A stretch of DNA of 64,000 nucleotides, from the NCBI RefSeq assembly GCF_000317575.1, contig NC_019748.1, positions 2,934,501 to 2,998,500 of the forward strand, in the 5' to 3' direction. Shown here one piece after another: positions 56,765 to 64,000 of this stretch. Position numbers and translations under genes: made by a program. The DNA is from Stanieria cyanosphaera PCC 7437 (GTDB lineage Bacteria > Cyanobacteriota > Cyanobacteriia > Cyanobacteriales > Xenococcaceae). The stretch's first letter is position 1; each line of letters opens with the position of its first letter. The notes below the pieces were generated by a model that was not told where the DNA came from, did no database searches, and saw only the letters and a list, made by a program, of their open reading frames with translations.

Positions 56765-58204
56765 TTAGAGTTTACATAGTTTAATTGCTTCATTCTTGCT
56801 ACTAATAGCTAGTGTCTGCCCGTCAGCACTAATTGCTATGGATATCAATTCCGTAGTTGAAGTTGCGATCTCTTCGTGCCTTGGCTGCACCAAGATCGCA
56901 ACTATTTCTTGCTTAGTGCTTAAATTCCAGAGTTTAATCATTTTATCTGCACTAGCTAAAGTTTGTCCATCAGGGCTAAAAGATAAAGCACTAACTGCTG
57001 ATTTCTGTTCAGGCAGACTGACTATTTCTTGCTTAGTACTTAAATTCCAAAGTTTAATCATTTTATCTGCACTAGCTAAAGTTTGTCCATCAGGGCTGAA
57101 TGCTAAGGAATTAACTGCTAATTTATGTCCCGTTAGAGTGAATATTTCTTGCTTAGTACTTAAATTCCAAAGTTTAATCATTTTATCTGCACTAGCTAAA
57201 GTTTGTCCATCAGGGCTGAATGCTAAGGAATTAACTGCTAATTTATGTCCCGTTAGAGTGAGTATTTCTTCCTTGTTACTTAAATTCCAAAGTTTAATAA
57301 TTTTATCAGCCCCTGCACTAGCTAAAGTTTGTCCATCGGGACTAAAAGCTAAAGCTTGTACATTTTGAGAACTATTCGGTAGTTGGCATATATCTTTCCA
57401 AACTATTAAATTCCATAGAGTTTGACTAGAAGAGGCACTAGCAACTGTTGACTTCTCATGACTGACAACAGCTTCTGTGACAATCTTTTTTTGATTAAAG
57501 TTAGTACAATCGTCTAAATTAATATGCAATTGTGCTTCTACTTTTGTTTCTTCTATTGATTGAATTTCTGAGGATACTGCTATGGATGTTTCTGTCGTAG
57601 AATTAACTGAATTGCTTTCCTCTTGCAGTGTAGATTCTGAGATTTCTGTGGTTGGTATTTTTCTCTGTGATTTTTCAGAAGTTGATAGGAACTCGACTAA
57701 TTCTTCCTGTTCAACTGATGAAATTTTTAAAGCATCTGTTAGCAGTGATTGAAGAGAATTATCTAAACTTGAAGGTTCTGAGTCCAAAACAGGAATTGCT
57801 ATAGATGTGATTTCTTTAATTTCTGTTGGCTGAACTAAAACCGTAGCATTTAAAGTTTGGCATTCAAAAATAAATTCTGGTCCTTTCAAGCCCAGCACAA
57901 TGCGATCGCCTGACTTTAAGCGATAAGTATCATTAATTTTTTCATCGTTAACTAAAGTACCGTTGATTGTGCCTAAATCAGAAATTTCCCAAGAGATTTC
58001 TGATTCACAACTACTTAGTTTTATTTCTGCATGATGACGAGAGACAGTAATATATTTTTGTGGGTCTAAAACAATTTTGCATTCTGGAGAACGACCAATA
58101 ATATTTGATTCTTTAGTAGATAAAGAATATTGCAGAGAATTTTTTTTTTCGGAAGCTTTATTTAAAGTTAGAGTAGCGAAACAGCTATAATTAGAGTTTT
58201 GCAT
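56765..58204 (-). CDS. FHA-WD40 protein
   Basis: 479 residues. N-terminal FHA domain (33-118: IIGRSPECKIVLD with Arg38, TVSRHHAEIKL, DLGTINGTLVND), a Ser/Thr/Glu-rich linker (about 120-270) with many possible phospho-sites, then WD40 repeats (about 275-479: ALAFSPDGQTLASAGADKII, LWNLS). Only about four to five repeats are present, too few for a seven-blade propeller on its own. Three inner units are 40 residues and nearly identical in DNA. Likely a phospho-Thr-reading scaffold. Diverges from the coiled-coil operon with 191 nt between. Confidence 0.9.
   Translation of the reverse strand: MQNSNYSCFATLTLNKASEKKNSLQYSLSTKESNIIGRSPECKIVLDPQKYITVSRHHAEIKLSSCESEISWEISDLGTINGTLVNDEKINDTYRLKSGDRIVLGLKGPEFIFECQTLNATVLVQPTEIKEITSIAIPVLDSEPSSLDNSLQSLLTDALKISSVEQEELVEFLSTSEKSQRKIPTTEISESTLQEESNSVNSTTETSIAVSSEIQSIEETKVEAQLHINLDDCTNFNQKKIVTEAVVSHEKSTVASASSSQTLWNLIVWKDICQLPNSSQNVQALAFSPDGQTLASAGADKIIKLWNLSNKEEILTLTGHKLAVNSLAFSPDGQTLASADKMIKLWNLSTKQEIFTLTGHKLAVNSLAFSPDGQTLASADKMIKLWNLSTKQEIVSLPEQKSAVSALSFSPDGQTLASADKMIKLWNLSTKQEIVAILVQPRHEEIATSTTELISIAISADGQTLAISSKNEAIKLCKL
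56930..57300. repeat. 120-bp tandem coding repeats (WD40 units)
   Basis: Three 40-codon units repeat at exactly 120-bp spacing (TTTTATCTGCACTAGCTAAA at 56941, 57061 and 57181). The last two differ at only about five positions over 120 bp, a sign of recent unit duplication. Confidence 0.9.
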
Positions 58205-58395
58205 TTATTTAATTTATTCGAGCCAAAATTACTTAATAAGAATTGTTTTAATAACAAACATTTATTTTAACTTTAGCATTTGAGAATTTAAATTATTATT
58301 GATCTTTATCACATAGACCCACTTAAATAATTAGTTTAATCAAATAAAGAGAAACAAAATTTTGATTAAACCTTATAAAAACACGGAAATAATTT

Positions 58396-59289
58396 ATGGC
58401 TGAGGATATTAATGTTCTCATTGAACAGTGTGAACAAAGGTCGCAAACTTTATTATTAGATGGGGAAAAAGCATTAGAAGAAGTAGAGCGAATCGTTGAA
58501 TTTGCTACTAATCTTGCTTCTACTTTAACTAGTGCTGGTCAACAAGCACAAGAAAGTTGGAAAGCAATTATTGACGAGTTAGACGAAGCCGAACAAGAGC
58601 TAGAAACAGAATTAGAAACGGCTAATGAAAATTTCACTAATTTTCAGGACAAAATCACTGAAGTTGGTGAGAAAGTTGATGAAGAAATGAATGAATTTAA
58701 GAGTCGTTTAGCTGAATTTAAAAGTCGTTTAGAAGAAATAACTGCTGAACTTGACGAACAAACAGAATCAAGTAAATCTGGATTTGAGCAATTTACCCAA
58801 AATCTTCAAGACACAGAAGAAGAGATGGGTAATCATCAAGAAACAGCTAAAAATAGTCTAGAAACTTTCAATAGTTCTGTTGATAATGCTTCTCAAAGTT
58901 TTATAGATAAGAAAGGAACTTTGATAGAACAATTTTCTGGATTAGAAGAAGAATTAAGAAATAAATTAACTACTCTTTCCGAAAATTTTGCCGCGATCGC
59001 TGAAAAAAATACTAATCAACAACAAAACCTAGAAAGTAATTTGGATTTAACTGCCAGCGAGATTATGTCTGGTCTTTTAAGTAAGTTTACTGAAGAAATT
59101 TTAGGCGAACTAACTGATTCAGCAGAAACAGTCACCGAAGCTCTTTCTGTATTAGGTGATGCAGGTTCAGAAGCAGGAGATTTATTGGAGGGAAATGTAG
59201 GGAAAATTGTCGATAAAGTTTCAGAAGTATCTGATTTGATTGAAGAGATTAAGCCAGTTCTTGAAGCCATAGAAACTGTTTTAGGATAA
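58396..59289 (+). CDS. Coiled-coil protein 1 of 4
   Basis: 297 residues, not recognised as a known family. Almost entirely Glu-, Gln-, Ser- and Leu-rich heptads (about 60-220: ELDEAEQELETELETANENF, FKSRLAEFKSRLEEI). A hydrophobic-glycine C-terminal section (VTEALSVLGDAGSEAGDLLE) ends VLEAIETVLG. No signal peptide, one cysteine. First gene of a run of four similar proteins of almost equal size; the next starts 54 nt on. Likely filament- or scaffold-forming. Function unknown. Confidence 0.85.
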   Translation: MAEDINVLIEQCEQRSQTLLLDGEKALEEVERIVEFATNLASTLTSAGQQAQESWKAIIDELDEAEQELETELETANENFTNFQDKITEVGEKVDEEMNEFKSRLAEFKSRLEEITAELDEQTESSKSGFEQFTQNLQDTEEEMGNHQETAKNSLETFNSSVDNASQSFIDKKGTLIEQFSGLEEELRNKLTTLSENFAAIAEKNTNQQQNLESNLDLTASEIMSGLLSKFTEEILGELTDSAETVTEALSVLGDAGSEAGDLLEGNVGKIVDKVSEVSDLIEEIKPVLEAIETVLG

Positions 59290-59343
59290 GTAATTTTTAT
59301 TGCATTTACTACTAAGAAATAATAAAAAAAGGAGAACTCAATT

Positions 59344-60333
59344 GTGGTTGGGACAGTTGAATTAGGAACAAATATAGATGAAGTCAGTCAGAAGTTAGTC
59401 GAACTGCAAAATGCTCTCGATATTGCCTCTGGGCAGATGGGAGACTTATCAGATCAATTAGCATCAACGACAGAAACCTTAGAACAAGCACAGGAAGCGA
59501 TCGCTTCTAGTTTAGAAGAAACAACCCAGTTATTTGAAACGACTCAAACAGAATTTACAAATAGTCGAACGGAAACAGTTTCTGCCTTGGAAGCATTACA
59601 GCAGATGTTGACCGAACTACAAGAAAAGTTAGATGAATCTGGTCAATCTTTAGAACAATCCCAGGGGGAATTTGAAACGGCAGTTGACTCGCAAAAGTCT
59701 GAACTAGATGGAACTTATGAAGAGTTGAGTCAAGCTTTTAGCGAATTAGAAGAAACTATTTCGACTCTCGAAGAAAATTTAGCCAATAGTCGCAGTGAAA
59801 CTGAGGAATTCTTCAGTAGTTTTGAAGAAAATACCAGTAGCTTACAAGAGCAAATGGAAACCGCTCAATCTGATACAGATGGAGATTTTGACGAAGTTAA
59901 CTCTGAGGTAGGAGAAACCCACAAGTCAGGATTGGAATCACTTCTAGATGAATTTAGCGGTGATCTTACAGAAAATCAACTGACGGAAATTACTTCTCAA
60001 TTTGAAGAACTAACTAATGGTTTCACCGAAATGTTCAACTCTTTTGGTGAAGATACTAGTCACTTAGGCGAACAACTACAAGAAAGACTTAAAGAGACTT
60101 TAGGCAATAGCCAAGATCATGCTGAGAATACTGCTAAAGAAAAGCTTACTGAAACCTTTCAAAATGCTATAGAAGATGCAGTAAATAGTATGGCACAAGA
60201 AGTCATCGAAAACATTGCTCTAATGAGCGTAGGAACATCAGTTACCGGTACAATCAGCCCAATCCTACCACAGTTAGCTGCTGCCAAAATTACAATTGGT
60301 GCAATTAATTCTGTTTTGGATTTCTTTGGTTAA
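59344..60333 (+). CDS. Coiled-coil protein 2 of 4
   Basis: 329 residues. Start is GTG 59344 with GGAG (59331-59334) 9 nt upstream. Long heptads (about 30-180: LSDQLASTTETLEQAQEAI) with alternating LEQ and TE motifs. The C-terminus is different in character: MAQEVIENIALMSVGTSVTG, TISPILPQLAAAKITIGAIN and a final FFG, an amphipathic or membrane-inserting looking segment of about 45 residues. No cysteine seen. Same operon as proteins 1, 3 and 4; function unknown. Confidence 0.85.
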   Translation: MVGTVELGTNIDEVSQKLVELQNALDIASGQMGDLSDQLASTTETLEQAQEAIASSLEETTQLFETTQTEFTNSRTETVSALEALQQMLTELQEKLDESGQSLEQSQGEFETAVDSQKSELDGTYEELSQAFSELEETISTLEENLANSRSETEEFFSSFEENTSSLQEQMETAQSDTDGDFDEVNSEVGETHKSGLESLLDEFSGDLTENQLTEITSQFEELTNGFTEMFNSFGEDTSHLGEQLQERLKETLGNSQDHAENTAKEKLTETFQNAIEDAVNSMAQEVIENIALMSVGTSVTGTISPILPQLAAAKITIGAINSVLDFFG

Positions 60334-60367
60334 TTTCTCTTCAATCTTTATTTAGGAGTATTCAATC

Positions 60368-61300
60368 ATGAGTGAATTAGGTGAATCTTTGCAATTGTTA
60401 TCTCAAATGGTAACTGAGTTTCCCGAACGTCTTAGCGGGTTAGTTACTGAAGCACAACAGGTAGAAGAAGAAGCCAATAATCTCACCGAAAGTATTCTTG
60501 AAAAACAAGAACAAGTTTCAGAAATTCTAGCTCAAGTACAAACTGCTCTTGATGAAATGCGTCAAGCAGTAGAAAAAGAGCAATCAGAAATGGAGTCGGG
60601 AGTAGCAGATTTTGAAAGTAGTGCTTCTGAACTAACTAACTTTCTTTCTCAGGTTCAAGAAGAGTTAGGTGCAGAAGTAGAAGCAACTCAGGGCAAAATT
60701 GACCAGTTACGCGATCGCCTGAATCAAGGTAAAGGGGAGACAGAAACAGCAGAGGAACAGACTAATACAGCTATGGGAGAGGCTAGGGAATCTCTACAAT
60801 CCTCTCAAGATAAACTTTCTAGTGCCATGGAAGCTACCATCGAAAAAATTGACTCTCTTCGAGAAAAGCTTGAGTCTGCCAAAATAACCATGACTGAAAA
60901 TATGGATAACTTTACCAGTCAAATTGGAGAAAGCAAAGATGAGATCGCTAGCCAAATCGAAGCTATGACAACAGAATTTGAGAACATTAGTGAGAATTTT
61001 CATAGCAGTCTTGGCAGTACCCTTGAGGGAATGCAGGGTGGAGTTGATGGCTTAATGGATATGCTGCAATCTCAGATTGAAGAACAACTAAAAGAAATAA
61101 TTGATAGTGCAGTGGAAGAAGTAACTAATTCTATTGAAGAAATGGTCGGGAAAATTAGCGACTCTGAATCAGAATCTTCTGAAGTTAGACAACTACTTGA
61201 GCCTTTATTTGATCAACTAGAAGGATTTATTGAACCTATTACAGATGGTATCGACGGAGTAAAAGAAACAGCGGAATCAGTCGGCGTTAGTTTTGGTTAA
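60368..61300 (+). CDS. Coiled-coil protein 3 of 4
   Basis: 310 residues; AGGAG at 60354-60358, 9 nt before ATG. Starts MSELGESLQLLSQMVTEFPE, then long coiled coil (about 30-230: EKQEQVSEILAQVQTALDEM; LRDRLNQGKGETETAEEQTN). The C-terminal section (EMVGKISDSESESSEVRQLL, then FIEPITDGIDGVKETAE) ends SFG, resembling the ends of proteins 1 and 2 (-LG, -FG). No signal peptide or catalytic motif. Function unknown. Confidence 0.85.
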   Translation: MSELGESLQLLSQMVTEFPERLSGLVTEAQQVEEEANNLTESILEKQEQVSEILAQVQTALDEMRQAVEKEQSEMESGVADFESSASELTNFLSQVQEELGAEVEATQGKIDQLRDRLNQGKGETETAEEQTNTAMGEARESLQSSQDKLSSAMEATIEKIDSLREKLESAKITMTENMDNFTSQIGESKDEIASQIEAMTTEFENISENFHSSLGSTLEGMQGGVDGLMDMLQSQIEEQLKEIIDSAVEEVTNSIEEMVGKISDSESESSEVRQLLEPLFDQLEGFIEPITDGIDGVKETAESVGVSFG

Positions 61301-61349
61301 TTAATTACATTAAGTCAGTCAGATAAAGATAAAAACAAGGAGATAAACA

Positions 61350-62255
61350 ATGGCAGTCGATTTTGCAACTACCGCGACAGAAACAGCGCAAAAACTACAA
61401 GATTTAATGGATCGGGCTGATGAAGCAGAACAGAATCTTGCGGAAGCACGAGAACAATTAGCAGAAGTAGCCGAACAGTTTGAAAACAATTGGAACGAAT
61501 TATCCGAGCGCGCTCAGGCTTTATTAGACCGAACTATGGCAGCCAGAGAAGGATTACAATCTCAGTCAGAGAGTCTTACTCAAAGTTTAGCAGATTTAAA
61601 AAGTAATCTTGAATCACTTCAAACAGAAGCTAGTGAGGAAGCAGAAGATACTAAAGCACAAATTCAAGCTCTAGGAGATGATTCTGACATTAAAGGTTCA
61701 GAAATGGAGGAAGTATTTAATTCTGTACGAGAAGACTTCGACTCTCTCAAGAGCAAAATAGAAGAAGTAAAAAATGATTTAGACGAAGTACTTTCTGAGT
61801 CGGAAAATCGTTTACAAAATGAAGTTTCTGAAGAAATTCAAACCTCACAAGACGAGATTGACGAACGTTCCTCACAGATGGAAACTACTATTTCCGATGA
61901 AGCAGTTTCTCAGATCAGCGAGATGATTTCTAATTTGAAAACTCAAGTAGAAGATTTCACTGAACAATTACGAACTAAAGTAGAAGAAAAATCTAATTCG
62001 ACTCAAGAAGAATCTAATCAAATGCTCGAAGATTTTACTAGCAGTCAGGAAAGTATTTTTATGGATTTACTCAGCAAAGCAGAGGATTTACAAAATACAA
62101 TGACTTCTTTGAGCGAGTTAGTTGGTAAGACTGGTGACAGTGTAGATACGGCTAAAGATACTTTAGTAACTGGTATGAAAGCAACAAATACTGGTTTAGA
62201 GACAGCTTTAGGTGTGTTCTCAGAAGTAAAAGAATTACTTGGCAAATTTATTTAA
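61350..62255 (+). CDS. Coiled-coil protein 4 of 4
   Basis: 301 residues; AAGGAG ends 7 nt before ATG. Heptads run from about 10 to 245 (RADEAEQNLAEAREQLAEVA, FDSLKSKIEEVKNDLDEVLS), then a C-terminal section GKTGDSVDTAKDTLVTGMKA, TNTGLETALGVFSEVKELLG, KFI. A lone Trp in a Asn-Asn-Trp-Asn-Glu turn near residue 50 matches the position of a Trp in protein 1. Convergent with the FecE gene 40 nt on. Function unknown. Confidence 0.85.
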   Translation: MAVDFATTATETAQKLQDLMDRADEAEQNLAEAREQLAEVAEQFENNWNELSERAQALLDRTMAAREGLQSQSESLTQSLADLKSNLESLQTEASEEAEDTKAQIQALGDDSDIKGSEMEEVFNSVREDFDSLKSKIEEVKNDLDEVLSESENRLQNEVSEEIQTSQDEIDERSSQMETTISDEAVSQISEMISNLKTQVEDFTEQLRTKVEEKSNSTQEESNQMLEDFTSSQESIFMDLLSKAEDLQNTMTSLSELVGKTGDSVDTAKDTLVTGMKATNTGLETALGVFSEVKELLGKFI

Positions 62256-62295
62256 AAGAATCCAAAGAATTGACTGCGATCGCGCTAATTCAGCA

Positions 62296-63129
62296 TTAAA
62301 AAGAAATTTCTTGAGAATTTGTCAATTTAATTTTGCGTCCTATTGGGATACACATTGGTGTATTGGCTACAGGATCGCAAACAATGCGACATTCTAAACC
62401 AAATACTTCTTGTACCATCTCTTCGGTCATAACCTGTTCTGGAATTCCAGTCGCATATACTTTTCCCTGTTGTACTGCTACCAAATAATCGGCATAACGA
62501 CAAGCAAGATTGAGGTCGTGTAGTACCATGACAATGGTTTTGCCTTTACTTTCATGAAGTTCTTGTAATAGATCTAATAATTCTACTTGGTGAGATAAAT
62601 CTAAAAAAGTCGTGGGTTCGTCTAGTAATAAAATATCTGTATCCTGAGCTAAAATCATGGCAATCCAAGCTCTTTGTCGTTGTCCACCTGAAAGTTTATC
62701 TAAGGCACGATCTGCTAGTTTGCTCATTGCGGTAATCTCTAACGCCTCTATTACTTTCTGTTCGTCTTGTTTCGACCATTGCTGTAACCAATTTTGATAG
62801 GGATAGCGACCCATAGCTACTAAATCTTTGACGGTTAAACCCTCTGGTGCAATCGGACTTTGAGTAAGCATTCCTAGTTTTTGAGCGACGGTTTTACTAT
62901 TGAGGCGAACAATATCCTTACCATCCAAATAAACTATGCCCGATTTTGGTTTTAAAAGTCGAGCTAATCCTCGCAATAGGGTAGATTTACCACAACCGTT
63001 AGCACCCACTAAGACTGTAATTTTATTTGCGGGAATCCCTAAATCTAAATTTCGTACCACTGACACACCCTCATAAGCGAGAGTAAGCTGTTTGGTTTCG
63101 AGATGATTAATAAAAGGATTTTGATTCAT
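62296..63129 (-). CDS. Iron-siderophore ABC transporter ATPase (FecE/FhuC type)
   Basis: About 277 residues from ATG 63129 (MNQNPFINHLETKQLTLAYE); the frame is open to 63423 but that stretch lies inside the permease gene and is Cys/Arg-rich, not family-like. Walker A VGANGCGKSTLL, signature LSGGQRQRAWIAM, Walker B ILLLDEPTTFLDL and H-loop VLHDLNLACRYADY are intact. ATP drives import of ferric siderophore, haem or B12; iron is most likely. Begins 2 nt after the permease stop, so translation is coupled. Confidence 0.94.
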   Translation of the reverse strand: MNQNPFINHLETKQLTLAYEGVSVVRNLDLGIPANKITVLVGANGCGKSTLLRGLARLLKPKSGIVYLDGKDIVRLNSKTVAQKLGMLTQSPIAPEGLTVKDLVAMGRYPYQNWLQQWSKQDEQKVIEALEITAMSKLADRALDKLSGGQRQRAWIAMILAQDTDILLLDEPTTFLDLSHQVELLDLLQELHESKGKTIVMVLHDLNLACRYADYLVAVQQGKVYATGIPEQVMTEEMVQEVFGLECRIVCDPVANTPMCIPIGRKIKLTNSQEISF

Positions 63130-63131
63130 GT

Positions 63132-64000
63132 CTAACGATTGCGAATTAGTAAATAGACAAAATAAGGCGCACCAACAGCAGCAATAATAATACCGCAGGG
63201 GAGTTCCAAAGGTGCAAACATAATCCTGCCGAGTAAATCGGCACACACGACCAACATTCCCCCCATCATCGCAGCTACAGGTATCAATCCTTGATGAGAA
63301 ACTCCGACTAGCTGTCTTCCTAAATGAGGTGCCATTAACCCTACAAAACCAATTGTACCTGCTGTTGCGACTGAAGCACCTGCTAAAGCGACGCTGGTTA
63401 ACAGCAATAAACCTCGTTGCCATTCAACTTGACTCCCTAAACCACGAGCCACTTCATCACCAAGATTTAAGATATTTAGCTCTCTGGCGAGAAATAAAGC
63501 AACTGAACCAAAAATGACAATCCAGGGCATTAAAGCCCATACTTGTGACCAAGTACGTCCGTAAACGCTACCTGTTAACCAAACTAAAGCCTGAGAAACG
63601 GTATTAATCTGTCCAAAGGTAATCATGATGTCGGTCAAAGTACCAGCAATTAGCTCGAAGCCAATGCCAACTAAAATTAACCGAATGGGTGAACTGCCTT
63701 CTTGCCAAGCCAAAAGATAAATTAAGAATGCCACTGTTAATGCACCAGTAAAAGCAGCGAAAGGAAGCCAAGCTGCGGGGGTATTGGGCAGTAAAATAAT
63801 TAGACTAACGGCAGCCAAAGCTGCACCAGCATTGACTCCAATAATATCTGGAGCAGCTAAAGGATTGCGAGTAATGCCTTGAGTAATCGTTCCTGCGATC
63901 GCTAGTCCTACTCCAACTAAAAAAGCAACTAGAGTTCGGGGTAGGCGTAAGACCATAACAATAAAAGTATAATCTTCTTTAGCAGTGGGCAAACCTAACA
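63132..64000 (-). CDS. FecCD-family iron-siderophore permease (5' part outside window)
   Basis: About 289 codons visible and open to the window edge; full-length members are about 330-350 residues, so the first helix or so is missing. [20 protein letters not shown] and [20 protein letters not shown] are the classic FecCD motif; [19 protein letters not shown] and [20 protein letters not shown] near the end confirm it. Forms the membrane channel with the FecE-type ATPase that follows. Confidence 0.94.
   Translation of the reverse strand, partial: LGLPTAKEDYTFIVMVLRLPRTLVAFLVGVGLAIAGTITQGITRNPLAAPDIIGVNAGAALAAVSLIILLPNTPAAWLPFAAFTGALTVAFLIYLLAWQEGSSPIRLILVGIGFELIAGTLTDIMITFGQINTVSQALVWLTGSVYGRTWSQVWALMPWIVIFGSVALFLARELNILNLGDEVARGLGSQVEWQRGLLLLTSVALAGASVATAGTIGFVGLMAPHLGRQLVGVSHQGLIPVAAMMGGMLVVCADLLGRIMFAPLELPCGIIIAAVGAPYFVYLLIRNR

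Noticed and set aside
56796-57368. 190-codon + strand frame opposite the WD40 repeats
   Set aside because: It is the antisense of a 120-bp (40-codon) tandem repeat, which keeps any open antisense frame open; no known fold.
62296-63423. 375-codon reading of the FecE gene starting at 63423
   Set aside because: The first 98 codons lie inside the FecD permease in another frame and are Cys/Arg-rich; the family start is ATG 63129, 2 nt after the permease stop.

Overview
This window reads as a chromosomal segment of an AT-rich cyanobacterium. The evidence is chlorophyll synthase (chlG), a COP23-family protein, many HIP1 octamers (GCGATCGC), genes with a mostly cyanobacterial distribution (DUF2862, a TPS exoprotein ending in a CHAT domain, a GluR0-like channel), and degenerate heptanucleotide tandem arrays in many intergenic gaps. 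A baeocyte-forming or other unicellular lineage with low GC is plausible, but the genus cannot be fixed from the sequence alone. No rRNA, tRNA or CRISPR was seen.

Region 1 (1-9.4 kb) is a surface-glycan locus on the + strand. It holds a partial glycosyltransferase, a GT4, two GT2 enzymes, a DxD glycosyltransferase-like protein and two Stf0-like sulfotransferases. A decayed duplicate of the last GT2 follows, then an SLC13-type anion transporter. The set suggests a sulfated exopolysaccharide. Region 2 (9.4-21 kb) is mostly core: LptF/G permease, an acyl-CoA synthetase/GNAT fusion, a GNAT, glyS, chlG, an ArsA/Get3-like ATPase, DUF2862, and a Wzm/Wzt-type polysaccharide ABC exporter.

Region 3 (21-31.7 kb) is accessory. 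It contains two tandem paralogs of unknown function with homogenised 3' ends. Upstream of them is a DUF4347 repeat protein broken by an in-frame TAA and by a 1-base loss in a T-run. A GT2, a four-part methyltransferase/coiled-coil/GT2/GT2 protein and a DUF5648-repeat protein complete it. Region 4 (31.8-40.8 kb) is housekeeping: an inositol-phosphatase-like enzyme, a rhomboid, a GNAT, miaE, a PPP phosphatase, an apparently exported pterin dehydratase, an HD protein, selO and glmS. An IS630 remnant follows glmS.

Region 5 (41.5-62.3 kb) is the most unusual part. Within about 21 kb lie an FHA protein with a dynamin-like body but no visible P-loop, a membrane-anchored trypsin-like protease, a 1712-residue TPS exoprotein ending in a CHAT protease, its TpsB transporter, a COP23 protein, a transmembrane Ser/Thr kinase, a GluR0-like ligand-gated K+ channel, an FHA-WD40 protein, and a run of four ~300-residue coiled-coil proteins. 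One kinase plus two FHA readers beside two proteases and structural coiled coils suggests an undescribed phospho-regulated envelope, secretion or defence module. That link is inference from co-location. The window ends in a siderophore-type FecD/FecE ABC transporter cut by the right edge.
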